Part shown: piece after piece, positions 34,153-42,752 of the stretch
Layout: every line of letters starts with the position of its first letter
Position numbering within the stretch: position 1 is the first letter of the stretch
NCBI RefSeq assembly: GCF_003258595.1
Contig: NZ_QHHQ01000003.1
Span: forward strand, 186,001-250,000
Length of the DNA: 64,000 nucleotides
Source: Acuticoccus sediminis
GTDB taxonomy: Bacteria > Pseudomonadota > Alphaproteobacteria > Rhizobiales > Amorphaceae
Reading direction: 5' to 3'
Program-made: the position numbers and the translations under genes
The notes under the pieces: model-generated
What the model saw: the letters and a program-made list of their open reading frames with translations, nothing else
Told to the model about the DNA's origin: nothing
Databases searched by the model: none

Positions 34153-35289
34153 TCAGAAGTCGCCGTCGAAGATCAGGATGATGTAGGCGAGGAAGACCGC
34201 AAGGTGGACGACGCCCTGAAGGCTGTTCGTCCGGGACCCGACGAATGTCGCGATCGAGATGCCTAGCGACAGCGACAGGATCACGACACCCGGCGGCGAC
34301 AGGCCGAGCTCGATGGGCCGGTCCACGAACCATGCCGCCGCGAGCACCGCCGGCACGGTGAGGCCGATCGTGGCGAGCGCCGAGCCGAGGCAGATGTTGA
34401 CCGCCCGCTGAAGCTGGTTGTGCCGCGCCGCAGACAGGGCCGCCAGCCCCTCCGGCGTCAGGATCATGATGGCGACGATGAAGCCGCCCATCGCCACCGG
34501 TGCGCCGACCTGCGTGATGCCGTGGTCCACGTAGATCGCCAGCTTCTTCGACATCAGGACGAGCGGCAGCAGCGTCAGCAGCAGGGCGAAGATGTGAAAA
34601 ATCGCGTTGCCGGGCGTGTGGCCGTGCTCCCCCGGCCCGCCGTCGTCGAAGAGGTCGGCCTCCGTGCCGTCGGCTGGCTGCTGGAAGACTTTCGGGTTCT
34701 GCACCGTCTGGAACAGCAGGAAGATCGCGTAGAGGACGATCGACATCGCGATCTGGAAGACAGTCTGCAGGCCGGAGAGACCGCCTCCGGGCGCCGACGT
34801 CGTGAACGTCGGCAGGATGAGGCTCGTCACCGCGACCGGCAGCAGCACCACCAGGTAGGCGTTCGCGCCCGACAGGTTGAAGACCTGCAGCCCGTGCCGC
34901 AGCCCGCCCAGCAGCAGGCTCAGCCCGACGAGCCCGTTGAGGACGATCATCAGGACCGAGAACATCGTGTCGCGCGCGAGCGTCGGTGCGTTCGGGCCTG
35001 TCAGCATGACCGCGGTGATGAGCGCGACCTCTATGCCGATCACCGACAGCGTCAGGATGAGGGTGCCGAAGGGCTCGCCGAAGATCTCCGCCAGGCACTC
35101 GGCGTGATGCACGACGGTGAAGACCGCCGCCAGCATCACGACGAAGATCACCGCGAGGACGAGGAAGGATCCCGCGTTGCCGACGAGCTCGGGCTTCAGC
35201 GCGGAGCCCCACAGGGTGAGGAGCGCGAACGAGACCCAGATGAGCGCGATGGGCCATTCGCGGACGAGCGACTTTCCGAGGTGCGGCAT
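34153..35289 (-). CDS. Calcium/sodium:proton antiporter (ChaA/Cax family)
   Basis: A 378-residue Ca2+/cation antiporter superfamily protein with two homologous alpha repeats. The first repeat has HHAECLAEIFGEPFGTLILTLSVIGIEV (acidic residue in the first), the second has AVNICLGSALATIGLTVP; an acidic His-rich loop (DDGGPGEHGHTPGN) separates the halves, as in ChaA. About ten membrane segments. It exchanges Ca2+, K+ or Na+ for protons across the inner membrane, aiding ion and pH balance. ATG at 35289. Cation specificity is inferred only by family. Confidence 0.9.
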   Translation of the reverse strand: MPHLGKSLVREWPIALIWVSFALLTLWGSALKPELVGNAGSFLVLAVIFVVMLAAVFTVVHHAECLAEIFGEPFGTLILTLSVIGIEVALITAVMLTGPNAPTLARDTMFSVLMIVLNGLVGLSLLLGGLRHGLQVFNLSGANAYLVVLLPVAVTSLILPTFTTSAPGGGLSGLQTVFQIAMSIVLYAIFLLFQTVQNPKVFQQPADGTEADLFDDGGPGEHGHTPGNAIFHIFALLLTLLPLVLMSKKLAIYVDHGITQVGAPVAMGGFIVAIMILTPEGLAALSAARHNQLQRAVNICLGSALATIGLTVPAVLAAAWFVDRPIELGLSPPGVVILSLSLGISIATFVGSRTNSLQGVVHLAVFLAYIILIFDGDF

Positions 35290-35372
35290 GCCGAGACTGT
35301 GCCAGCCAGGTCTTCAGACGACAACAACAAGCAGCACGGCCCGGCCGACGACGGCGTCAATGCCCCATGGGC

Positions 35373-35400
35373 GCCATCGACGCGGGGCCATCGACGCGGG
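35373..35400. repeat. Tandem duplication of a 14-base unit
   Basis: GCCATCGACGCGGG occurs twice back to back (35373-35386 and 35387-35400), in the 264-base spacer between the antiporter start and the first IalB gene. A simple slippage duplication is likely. Confidence 0.5.
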
Positions 35401-35553
35401 TCGCGCGGATCGGAGGGGGCGGGCGTTTGCCTGGCTGCGAACGCGGCCCGGCGCCCCTCGGCTTCGCGGCGCCTCGCGCGCCGGGCCGGCCGGATCACCC
35501 CGAAGGGCGAAGGACGGCCGGCGCTGGCGGCGGCGCCGTGACCTGGAGTGGCC

Positions 35554-36177
35554 TCAGTTGCTGTTGGAGGCGTTGAGGGCCTCGCGCTGAGCCTCGCGCA
35601 GGCGGGCGGCGAAGTCTTCCTGGCTCTTCTCGAGGTCGGCCTGACGCTGCTCCGTGATTGCGGCGATGCGGTCCGGCGACAGCGGCTCACCGTCGTAGGC
35701 GGTGGTGAAGCCCGTCAGAGGCAGATCGAAGGGGACCTGCTTGCCTTCGCGGTTGTAGGCGGTCAGCCGCATCGTGGTGCCGGACTTCATCGCGGAGATG
35801 AAGGCCTCGTTGACGGCGCGCTCGGCCCAGCAGGCGGTCTGCAGGCAGACCTGGTACTCGGCCTTCTGCGGGTCGCCGCCGTCCACCTGGATCTGCACGC
35901 CCGGCTCGATCACCATGCCGGTCGGCACGGCGATCAGGATGCTCTGCCGCTGCTCGCCCTTGAAGCCGCGGATCGCGGCCGAGGCGAGCACCTGGCCACC
36001 GCCGGTGCGCAGCTCCTGGGTGACGAGGCACATGTCCTTCTTCACCCGCGGATCCTGAGTGCAGACCTTGAGCCAGTTGGGCTCGGCGGCCGGTGCCGAT
36101 TGTGCCATGGCCGCGCTGGCGGGCAGAAGCGCCGCGGCGGCGAGAGCAGACAAAGCGGCAAGTGTTGCAAAACGCAT
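35554..36177 (-). CDS. Invasion-associated locus B (IalB) family protein
   Basis: A 207-residue secreted protein with a signal peptide (MRFATLAALSALAAAALLPASAAMAQ). The IalB domain has conserved cysteines in WLKVCTQD, KDMCLVTQEL and YQVCLQTACWAE, and the segment IRGFKGEQRQSILIAVPTGMVIEPGVQIQVDGG. IalB proteins are periplasmic or outer-membrane proteins first described in Bartonella; most are not virulence factors and the biochemical role is unclear. The C-terminal 35 residues form a charged helix (ADLEKSQEDFAARLREAQRE). It lies downstream of a paralogue on the same strand. RBS GAGAGGGGA precedes the ATG. Confidence 0.9.
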   Translation of the reverse strand: MRFATLAALSALAAAALLPASAAMAQSAPAAEPNWLKVCTQDPRVKKDMCLVTQELRTGGGQVLASAAIRGFKGEQRQSILIAVPTGMVIEPGVQIQVDGGDPQKAEYQVCLQTACWAERAVNEAFISAMKSGTTMRLTAYNREGKQVPFDLPLTGFTTAYDGEPLSPDRIAAITEQRQADLEKSQEDFAARLREAQREALNASNSN

Positions 36178-36396
36178 TAAGCGATCCCCTCTCGATTGGG
36201 ATTCATGCCTCGATCATCTCGTTCAACGCAACCGCGCCCTCGCGACCCGATTGCTGGGGCGAATGCCGACGGGTGGCTGATAGTCCACATCCGTCCGATC
36301 CGCCAAGTCGGCCCCGCCCGCGCTTGCGATCGCCGGCGGTGAAGAGCGCGTCGTCGATCGGCGAAGATCGAGGCGCCGGCCGGTACCTTCGGCCGA

Positions 36397-37014
36397 CTAC
36401 TCCGACTTGTCGACGGCGTCCTGCTGCGCTGCCAGCAGACGGTCGCGCGCTTCCTGGGCCTTCTTCTCCAGCGCCGTCTGCAGGTCCGACTGCTTCTGTT
36501 GCAGCGCCTGCGGGTCGATGCCTTCGCTGTTGTAGGCCGACGTGAAGCCGATCAGCGTCATGTCGAAGCTGACCTGCTTGCCCTGACGGTTCATCGTATT
36601 GATGCGCATCTTTCCGCCGCGCTTCAGGCGGCCGATGAACGCCTCGTCGATGGTCCGCTCGGCGTAGCAGGCGTTCGGGAAGCAGATCTGGAAGGGTGCC
36701 TTCTCGGGCTGCGCACCGTCGATCTGGATCTGCACGCCCGGCTGGACCAGCATGCCGACCGGGACCGACAGGAGGAGGCTGCGGCGGGACTCGCCTTCGA
36801 ACTCGCGGATCGCGGCGGACGCCAGGAACTGGCCGTTCTGGGTGCGCAGTTCCTGGGTGATCAGGCACAATTCCTTGTTGGCCTGGGCATCTCTGTTGCA
36901 GATCTTGACCCAGGCGTTGTCGTCCTGGGCAGCATCCTGTGCGCTTGCCGGAATCGTCGGGACGGCCAATCCGAGCGACAGGCCCAGCGCCGCCACCAAT
37001 TTTGTCAAACGCAT
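36397..37014 (-). CDS. Invasion-associated locus B (IalB) family protein, paralogue
   Basis: A 205-residue secreted protein closely similar in layout to its neighbour: signal peptide MRLTKLVAALGLSLGLAVPTI-type, conserved cysteines in WVKICNRD, KELCLITQEL and FQICFPNACYAE, and IREFEGESRRSLLLSVPVGMLVQPGVQIQIDG. The same charged C-terminal helix is present (LQTALEKKAQEARDRL). It starts at ATG 37014, which has GGGGGAAAA upstream; the longer frame upstream has no signal peptide. The two genes are 219 bases apart and probably arose by tandem duplication. Confidence 0.9.
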   Translation of the reverse strand: MRLTKLVAALGLSLGLAVPTIPASAQDAAQDDNAWVKICNRDAQANKELCLITQELRTQNGQFLASAAIREFEGESRRSLLLSVPVGMLVQPGVQIQIDGAQPEKAPFQICFPNACYAERTIDEAFIGRLKRGGKMRINTMNRQGKQVSFDMTLIGFTSAYNSEGIDPQALQQKQSDLQTALEKKAQEARDRLLAAQQDAVDKSE

Positions 37015-37215
37015 GAAGTTTTCCCCCGTACTCAGCTTGGGTCGGCCGCGGCTCAACAGCCCATTGGCCACAAAGCGCTTTCGTGGGAAGGCTTAGACCG
37101 ACAGCATTAAAATGGCTAGAACGTGTGGCCAATCGCCCAATAAATTTGTTGCGTCTTTCTGAACCAGGGCTCAGCCACACAAACAGGCATCACTCCAAGG
37201 ATCAAGGGATTGGCG

Positions 37216-39015
37216 ATGCATCGACGGATAGTGCGTGCGCTTAGTGTCGCGGCCGCTGCCGCAACACTGATCGCAACGCCCGCCGCCGCGGACTATGGGA
37301 TCGCCATGCACGGCGAGCCCGTCCTCTCCAGAGGCGAGCCGCTCCCCTACGTCGACGTCGACGCGCCCAAGGGCGGGCGGGTGACGTTCGCGGTCCTGGG
37401 GTCCTTCGACAACCTCAACGTCCTCATTCCGCGAGGGTCCTACGCGCCGGGCATGCGCGACGCGACCTTCGGCAACTTCGTCTACGAGAGCCTCCTCGAG
37501 CGCAACGCCAGCGAGCCCTTCTCGCTCTATGGCTTCCTCGCCTCGGACGTCTCGGTGCCGCCGGAGCGCGACAGCGTCACCTTCACCATCGACGAGCGCG
37601 CGGCCTTCTCCGACGGCCACCCCCTGACGGCCGAGGACGTCGTCTTCTCCTACGAGCTGCTGAAGAGCCAGGGGCGCCCCTACATGCGCCAGTATTACGG
37701 CAAGGTGGCGAGCGTCGAGACACCGGACGAACGCACCGTCACCTTCCGTTTCGCCGACGCCAGCGACCGCGAGCTGCCGCTCATCATCGGCCTCATGCCG
37801 ATCCTGCCGGCGCACGCGACCGACGTCGACGCGTTCGGCAAGACCACCCTGTCGCCGCCCATCGGCACGGGGCCCTACACGCTCGGCACGGTGAACCCCG
37901 GCCGCGACATCACCTTCGTGCGCAATCCCGACTACTGGGGCGCCGGTCATGCGCTCAACAAGGGCCGCTACAATTTCGAGGAGGTGGTGTTCCGCTTCTT
38001 CCGGGACGAGACGTCGCTGTTCGAGGCGTTCAAGGCCGGCAACACCGACTTCCACCTCGAGGGCGACGCGGGCCGCTGGACGACGGGCTACGACTTCCCG
38101 GCGATGGCGGACGGGCGCGAGGTGCGCGAGGCGATCCCGCTCGGCATCCCGCGCGGCATGTACGCCTTCGTCTTCAATACGCGCCGGCCGCCGTTCGACA
38201 ATGTCGACGTCCGCGCGGCGATGAACCTGCTGTTCGACTTCACCTGGATCAACGCCAACCTCTTCAGCGGCCAGCTCAACCGGACGGACAGTTATTTCAC
38301 CGCCTCCGAGCTCGCCGCCACCGGCCATCCGGCGAGCGAGCGCGAGCGCGAGCTCCTCGCCTCCTACCCGGACGCCGTGCTGCCGGAGATCATGGACGGG
38401 ACATGGACACCGCCGAAGCTCGACGGTTCGGGGCGCGACCGGACGGCGATCCGCGAGGCGCTTGAGCACTTCGCGGCGGCGGGCTGGCGGATCGACGGCG
38501 GCCGGCTCGTGAACGAGAAGGGCGAGCCGTTCGGCTTCGAGATCCTGGTCGCGACACGCGACGACGAGCGCCTCGCCCTCGCCTACCAGCGGCTGCTGCG
38601 TCCGGTCGGGATCGAGGCGCGCATCCGCTACGTCGATTCCTCCCAGTACAACGCCCGCCTGCTGGCGTTCGATTTCGACATGATCCGCTTCTACTGGCCG
38701 GCGTCCCTGTCACCCGGAAACGAGCAGATCAATCGCTGGTCGCAGAAGTCGGCGGACCTCGAGGGATCGTTCAATTTCGCCGGCACCCGGTCGCCCGCGG
38801 CGGACGCGATGATCGACGCGCTGCTGGCGGCGCGGTCGACCGAGGACTTCGTCGATGCGGTCCGTGCGCTCGACCGCGTGTTGCTGTCGGGCCTATATGT
38901 CATACCTCTGTACCATACGCCTGCGCAGTGGGTGGCTTATACCACCCGCATCGCGCACCCGGAGGTGCAGAGCCTCTACGGCGTCGAACTCGAAACCTGG
39001 TGGGTCAAGCCATGA
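37216..39015 (+). CDS. Extracellular solute-binding protein, peptide ABC-type (YejA-like)
   Basis: A 599-residue SBP family 5 protein with a signal peptide ending near ATPAAADYGIAMHGEP. Family marks include FGNFVYESLLERN, SDGHPLTAEDVVFSYELL (signature near residue 135), PPIGTGPYTLG and NPDYWGAG. The N-terminal AMHGEP and the FRFFRDETSLFEAFKAGNTDFHLE region resemble YejA-type binding proteins. It would capture oligopeptides or related compounds in the periplasm, but no permease or ATPase gene is adjacent, so it works with components elsewhere or alone. ATG 37216 has AAGGGAT upstream. The stop overlaps the DsbA-like start by four bases (ATGA). Confidence 0.9.
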   Translation: MHRRIVRALSVAAAAATLIATPAAADYGIAMHGEPVLSRGEPLPYVDVDAPKGGRVTFAVLGSFDNLNVLIPRGSYAPGMRDATFGNFVYESLLERNASEPFSLYGFLASDVSVPPERDSVTFTIDERAAFSDGHPLTAEDVVFSYELLKSQGRPYMRQYYGKVASVETPDERTVTFRFADASDRELPLIIGLMPILPAHATDVDAFGKTTLSPPIGTGPYTLGTVNPGRDITFVRNPDYWGAGHALNKGRYNFEEVVFRFFRDETSLFEAFKAGNTDFHLEGDAGRWTTGYDFPAMADGREVREAIPLGIPRGMYAFVFNTRRPPFDNVDVRAAMNLLFDFTWINANLFSGQLNRTDSYFTASELAATGHPASERERELLASYPDAVLPEIMDGTWTPPKLDGSGRDRTAIREALEHFAAAGWRIDGGRLVNEKGEPFGFEILVATRDDERLALAYQRLLRPVGIEARIRYVDSSQYNARLLAFDFDMIRFYWPASLSPGNEQINRWSQKSADLEGSFNFAGTRSPAADAMIDALLAARSTEDFVDAVRALDRVLLSGLYVIPLYHTPAQWVAYTTRIAHPEVQSLYGVELETWWVKP

Positions 39016-39701
39016 CGAAACTCGATACCAGCGCCATCGAGCCGATCCATATCGACGTCGTCTCCGACGTCATGTGTCCCTGGTGCTTCATCGGCAAACG
39101 GCGCCTGGAGAAGGCGCTCGAATCGCTCGACGACGTCACCGTGCGCGTCGTCTGGCGTCCATACCAGCTCGATCCGACCCTGCCCTCCGAGGGCAAGGAC
39201 CGTCAGCAGTACCTGACCGAGAAGTTCGGCGGGCCGGAGCGGGCGGACGAGATCTACGCGCGGGTCCGGGCCGCCGGCGAGGAGGAGGACATCCCCTTCG
39301 CATTCGAGAAGATCACCCGCTCGCCCAATACCCTCAACGCGCACCGGCTGATCCGCTGGGCGGGGATCGAGGGCAAGCAGGACGCGCTGGTGGAGCGCCT
39401 CTTCAACCTCTACTTCATCGAAGGCGCCAACCTAGCCGACCCGGCGGTCCTGGTCACGGCGGCGGCGGACGCCGGGCTCGACTCGTCGATGGTCGGGCGC
39501 CTGCTCGCGACCGACGCGGACCTCGCCGAGACGGAGGCGGAGATCGTCCACGCGCAGGCGATCGGAGTGCAGGGCGTGCCCTGCTTCATCCTCGAGAACA
39601 AGTATGCGGTGTCGGGCGCGCAGCCGGCCGACGTCCTCGCCTCGGCGATTCGACAGGTGGCCGCGGAGAAGGCCGGGACGGCCACGGTGCCGACGGTCTG
39701 A
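39012..39701 (+). CDS. DsbA family oxidoreductase (FrnE-like)
   Basis: A 229-residue thioredoxin-fold protein of the DsbA/FrnE/HCCA family. The active site is VVSDVMCPWCFIGKRRLEKAL (CPWC, about residue 23), with the characteristic GVQGVPCFILENKYAVSGAQP near the C-terminus containing the cis-Pro. There is no signal peptide, so it probably acts in the cytoplasm like FrnE. It is translationally coupled to the SBP gene by an ATGA overlap and ends before a strong terminator, so the two form one transcription unit. Substrate unknown. Confidence 0.9.
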   Translation: MTKLDTSAIEPIHIDVVSDVMCPWCFIGKRRLEKALESLDDVTVRVVWRPYQLDPTLPSEGKDRQQYLTEKFGGPERADEIYARVRAAGEEEDIPFAFEKITRSPNTLNAHRLIRWAGIEGKQDALVERLFNLYFIEGANLADPAVLVTAAADAGLDSSMVGRLLATDADLAETEAEIVHAQAIGVQGVPCFILENKYAVSGAQPADVLASAIRQVAAEKAGTATVPTV

Positions 39702-39737
39702 CCCGGCCGGCGTCACCCGCAGGCTAAAATGAAAAAG

Positions 39738-39765
39738 GCCGTGGAGCTGTCCACGGCTTTTTTTT
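39738..39765. terminator. Bidirectional intrinsic terminator
   Basis: GCCGTGGA, loop GCTG, TCCACGGC followed by eight Ts; preceded by five As, so it works in both directions. It lies between the DsbA-like gene (plus) and the convergent MipA gene (minus). Confidence 0.92.
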
Positions 39766-39789
39766 CGTGCGGGACGATGTCCGCGCCGG

Positions 39790-40605
39790 TCAGTACCCGA
39801 GGTCGAGGCTGAAGCGGTAGGTCAGGCCGATGCCGACGCTGATTTCCTGGTCGTTACCGGCCTCGACGATCGGGCTGTCGAGCGCGTCGCCGATGAAGTG
39901 GGTGTATTTCACCCGGCCATGCAGGCGCCACTTCTCGGTCAGCTCGTACGTGGCGGTGGCCGCGAGGCTGACGTCCTTGAAGCCGCCGCTCGCGTTGTAG
40001 GGCTCGAGCTCCTCGGCGGAGTTCGGGACGGAGAAGTAGTAGTCCATGTACTGCGCGTCGGCGGCCGAGATGCGCGGGCCGACCGCGAGCGTCAGGCGGT
40101 CGATCGGGTTCATCAGCACGTCGATGCCCGCCTCGCCGACGAAGCCGTTGTGGCCCGTGATGCCGTAGCGCACGTCAGCGAAGGCGCGCAGGAAGCCGTA
40201 GCGGAACGAGGCGCCGCCACCGAATTCGAAGGACAGGTCGGTATCGTCGATCCCGTCGAGGTAGTGCGCGTCGGAGCTCTTGCGCTCGCCGACGAAGTTG
40301 AACGAGGGGAAGACCGCGAACGACACGGCTTTCTTGTCCTCGGTGACGACCTCGCCGAACACGGGCAGTCGCAGGTACTGCAGCGCGATCAGCGGCCACC
40401 CGGTCGGGCCGTAGCGCTTGGACGAGGGGAAGACCGGCTCGTAGCCGACGCCCGCGCCGATATCGATGACGATGTCGCGGTAGCTGACCGATTCGGGAAC
40501 CGGCACCGACTCGGGCAACGGGTCGGCCGCCATCGACGGGCCCGAGACCAAGGCTGTGGCAGGAACCGCGACCAATGCCATGACCGCACTTATGAAAGCG
40601 CGCAC
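39790..40605 (-). CDS. MipA/OmpV family outer membrane protein
   Basis: A 271-residue MipA/OmpV outer-membrane beta-barrel. Signal peptide VRAFISAVMALVAVPATALV-type precedes the mature chain. The barrel begins DIVIDIGAGVGYEPVFPSSKRYG, then IALQYLRLPVFGEV, FGGGASFRYGFLRAF, and ends on the strand ISVGIGLTYRFSLDLGY, terminating in aromatic residues as expected for Bam-assembled proteins. MipA proteins interact with murein-synthesis enzymes; others act as porins. GTG 40605 is chosen because GGAGG at 40614-40618 precedes it; the longer frame upstream has no signal peptide. It ends at a shared bidirectional terminator. Confidence 0.87.
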   Translation of the reverse strand: MRAFISAVMALVAVPATALVSGPSMAADPLPESVPVPESVSYRDIVIDIGAGVGYEPVFPSSKRYGPTGWPLIALQYLRLPVFGEVVTEDKKAVSFAVFPSFNFVGERKSSDAHYLDGIDDTDLSFEFGGGASFRYGFLRAFADVRYGITGHNGFVGEAGIDVLMNPIDRLTLAVGPRISAADAQYMDYYFSVPNSAEELEPYNASGGFKDVSLAATATYELTEKWRLHGRVKYTHFIGDALDSPIVEAGNDQEISVGIGLTYRFSLDLGY

Positions 40606-40928
40606 TCTACACCCCTCCGCTAAGCAGCACGGATATCTGAACGCGATTCCCGGAATTAGGAAGCGGCATAAGGGTTTGTTTCCTCGCCGCTTCCCTATTT
40701 GCAACCGGGCCGTGACTCTGCGGTCACATATTCGGCGAGGGGCGGGATGGGGTGCAAAGATGCTTCGTCACCGGCGCAACATTCTGTCCCGGCCCGCGGT
40801 GCGACAATCCGCACTGAAGCGACACGGCAGCCTCGCTCGTTGTCGGTTGAGCGGACCTTATTCCCAACGGGATGCCGTCCGTCCGTCCGTCCATCCGGAC
40901 CGTCAGCCGTAACGAGGAAGGACAAGAC
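40606..40928. other. 323-base divergent intergenic region (mipA and small membrane protein)
   Basis: No gene is visible. It holds the mipA ribosome binding site (GGAGG at 40614-40618 on the minus strand) and a short tandem (GTCC)3 run near 40877-40892. The other strand has AGGAAGG at 40913-40919 before the small protein gene. Promoters are expected here but not identifiable. Confidence 0.45.
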
Positions 40929-41150
40929 ATGGTGGAATATCGCAACACGCAGGACGTGCGTCAGGGCGAGCGCGGGATGCGCACCTTCGTGGTGCTGATC
41001 GTCAGCGCGACGATCGCCGCGCTGATCGCGATCGGGGGCTATTTCTACGTCTTCAGCGAGGACGACCGCGACCTTCAGGGCGCCGTGCCGTCGACGGGCA
41101 CGATCGAGGCGCCGGCCGAGACGACCCCGCCGGTCCAGCCCGCGCAGTAG
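40929..41150 (+). CDS. Small single-pass membrane protein, hypothetical
   Basis: A 73-residue protein of unknown function. The first 17 residues are polar (MVEYRNTQDVRQGERGM), then one membrane segment (about 19-40, TFVVLIVSATIAALIAIGGYFYV), then an acidic/Pro-rich tail of about 30 residues ending in PPVQPAQ. RBS AGGAAGG is ten bases upstream, supporting the start. Similar short proteins are common in Rhizobiales. No neighbour on the same strand suggests a role. Confidence 0.65.
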   Translation: MVEYRNTQDVRQGERGMRTFVVLIVSATIAALIAIGGYFYVFSEDDRDLQGAVPSTGTIEAPAETTPPVQPAQ

Positions 41151-41355
41151 TCCGCGCCTCGCGGAGGCGGATCGCGGCGCGCAGTCGCCCGTGATGTGGA
41201 TTGTCCGGTGAGTTGCAGGGGGCCGGGTGGCTCGCCATTTGGCCCGCGCCTGCCTTTGCGCCGGACGGCACGTGAGTGCGCCGCGCCGGGAGCGGCCCTG
41301 CGATGCGAGGGCCGATGTGCCGTGACGGGCGCGAGCCGCGGCGCGCGCCGGGGGC

Positions 41356-41670
41356 TCAGGACAGCTGTTCGGCCGCCTCGACCAGAAGCTCGCGCATCTT
41401 GAGGCGCAGCTCCGCGTCGCTGACCTCGAGGCCGGCTTCGTTGAAGTCACCCCGCACCTTGCGGAAGACGTCCTCGTCGCCCGGCTCGGCGAAGTCGGAG
41501 CGAATCACTTCCTTGGCATAGGCGTCCGCGGCCTCGCCGCTCCGCCCGAGCTTTTCGGCCGCCCACTGGCCGAGGAGCTTGTTGCGGCGCGCAAGCGACT
41601 TGAAGCGCAGCTCCTCGTCGTGCGCGAAGCGCGCCTCGAATGCCCTTTCACGATCCTCGAACTGAGTCAT
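41356..41670 (-). CDS. DUF1476 protein, F1-ATPase zeta-type inhibitor
   Basis: A 104-residue protein of the DUF1476 family. In alphaproteobacteria such as Paracoccus denitrificans this family includes the zeta subunit, which inhibits ATP hydrolysis of the F1FO ATP synthase through its N-terminal segment. The N-terminus MTQFEDRERAFEARFAHDEE and the core ARRNKLLGQWAAEKLGRSGEAADAYAKEV are typical. Divergent from purC, the usual alphaproteobacterial neighbourhood. The inhibitory function in this organism is inferred from the family. Confidence 0.9.
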   Translation of the reverse strand: MTQFEDRERAFEARFAHDEELRFKSLARRNKLLGQWAAEKLGRSGEAADAYAKEVIRSDFAEPGDEDVFRKVRGDFNEAGLEVSDAELRLKMRELLVEAAEQLS

Positions 41671-41902
41671 TTTGGTCTCCTTGCCGCCCCTTTGGCTCTA
41701 TCGGGTTAACCGCCGGTGTCAACGTCAGTATGGCACTCCTCCATTGAGGCTTTGTCGCGGATGGAGTAGCGTCGGGATGCATCCGCGGTGTCGGCGTGCG
41801 CGATGCGACCTGTCCGGGCGCTCGAAATGTTAACGCCTCTTTGCCTAAACCTGACGTTCAGCGTACACGATGAAACCGCCCAACCCTCACCGGTACATCC
41901 CT

Positions 41903-42667
41903 ATGAGCCGACGCCGCCGCATCTATGAAGGTAAAGCCAAGATCCTCTACGAGGGTCCGGAGCCTGGCACTCTGATCCAGCACTTCAAGGACGATGCGAC
42001 CGCCTTCAACGCCAAGAAGCACAGTGTGATCGACGGCAAGGGGGTGCTCAACAACCGCATCTCCGAGCACATCTTCACGAACCTGAACGACATGGGCATC
42101 CCGACGCACTTCATCCGTCGGCTGAACATGCGCGAGCAGCTGATTCGCGAAGTGGAGATCATTCCGCTCGAGGTGGTGGTCCGCAACGTCGCGGCAGGCT
42201 CCCTCGCCAAGCGCCTCGGCCTCGAGGAGGGGACCCAGCTCCCCCGCTCGATCATCGAGTTCTATTACAAGAACGACGAGCTGAACGATCCGCTCGTCAC
42301 GGAAGAGCACATAACCGCGTTCGGCTGGGCGACCCCCCAGGAGCTCGATGACATCATGGCGCTCGCCGTGCGCGTCAACGACTTCCTGGCCGGTCTGTTC
42401 CTCGGCGTCGGCATCCGCCTGGTCGACTTCAAGATCGAGTGCGGCCGCCTCTGGGAGAACGACATGATGCGCGTCGTCGTGGCCGACGAGATCAGCCCCG
42501 ATTCGTGCCGTCTGTGGGACCTCAAGACCAACGAGAAGATGGACAAGGACCGCTTCCGGCGTGACCTCGGCGGCCTCCTCGAGGCCTACCAGGAAGTCGC
42601 CCAGCGTCTCGGCATCCTGCCCGAGCAGGACCGCCCGCCGGTGACCGGGCCGACGCTGGTCCAGTAA
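41903..42667 (+). CDS. purC: Phosphoribosylaminoimidazole-succinocarboxamide synthase
   Basis: A 254-residue SAICAR synthetase, step eight of purine synthesis. Family marks: [34 protein letters not shown] near the N-terminus (in separate runs [21 protein letters not shown]), [31 protein letters not shown] and [10 protein letters not shown], with [12 protein letters not shown] containing the catalytic Asp. ATG 41903 gives the family-standard start; an ATG at 41870 adds 11 residues with no clear role. It is followed by a strong terminator, then purS-purQ after a small secreted-protein gene. Confidence 0.95.
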   Translation: MSRRRRIYEGKAKILYEGPEPGTLIQHFKDDATAFNAKKHSVIDGKGVLNNRISEHIFTNLNDMGIPTHFIRRLNMREQLIREVEIIPLEVVVRNVAAGSLAKRLGLEEGTQLPRSIIEFYYKNDELNDPLVTEEHITAFGWATPQELDDIMALAVRVNDFLAGLFLGVGIRLVDFKIECGRLWENDMMRVVVADEISPDSCRLWDLKTNEKMDKDRFRRDLGGLLEAYQEVAQRLGILPEQDRPPVTGPTLVQ

Positions 42668-42707
42668 CCCTCGTCCATAGCCTCTCGGGGCTCACCGAAG
42701 TCAGAAG

Positions 42708-42738
42708 GCGGCCACGGGCTCCGTGGCTGCTTTTTTTT
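42708..42738 (+). terminator. Intrinsic terminator after purC
   Basis: Stem GCGGCCACGG with CCGTGGCTGC (one mismatch), loop GCT, followed by eight Ts. About 40 bases after the purC stop. Confidence 0.9.
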
Positions 42739-42752
42739 GCGACACACGATCC

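Noticed and set aside
32618-35257. 879-residue minus-strand open frame
   Set aside because: Runs across hspQ, the acyltransferase and the antiporter in a non-coding frame; low complexity, no family resemblance.
40877-40892. GTCC tandem run as a phase-variation repeat
   Set aside because: Only three exact units, intergenic, with no spacing-sensitive promoter recognised.
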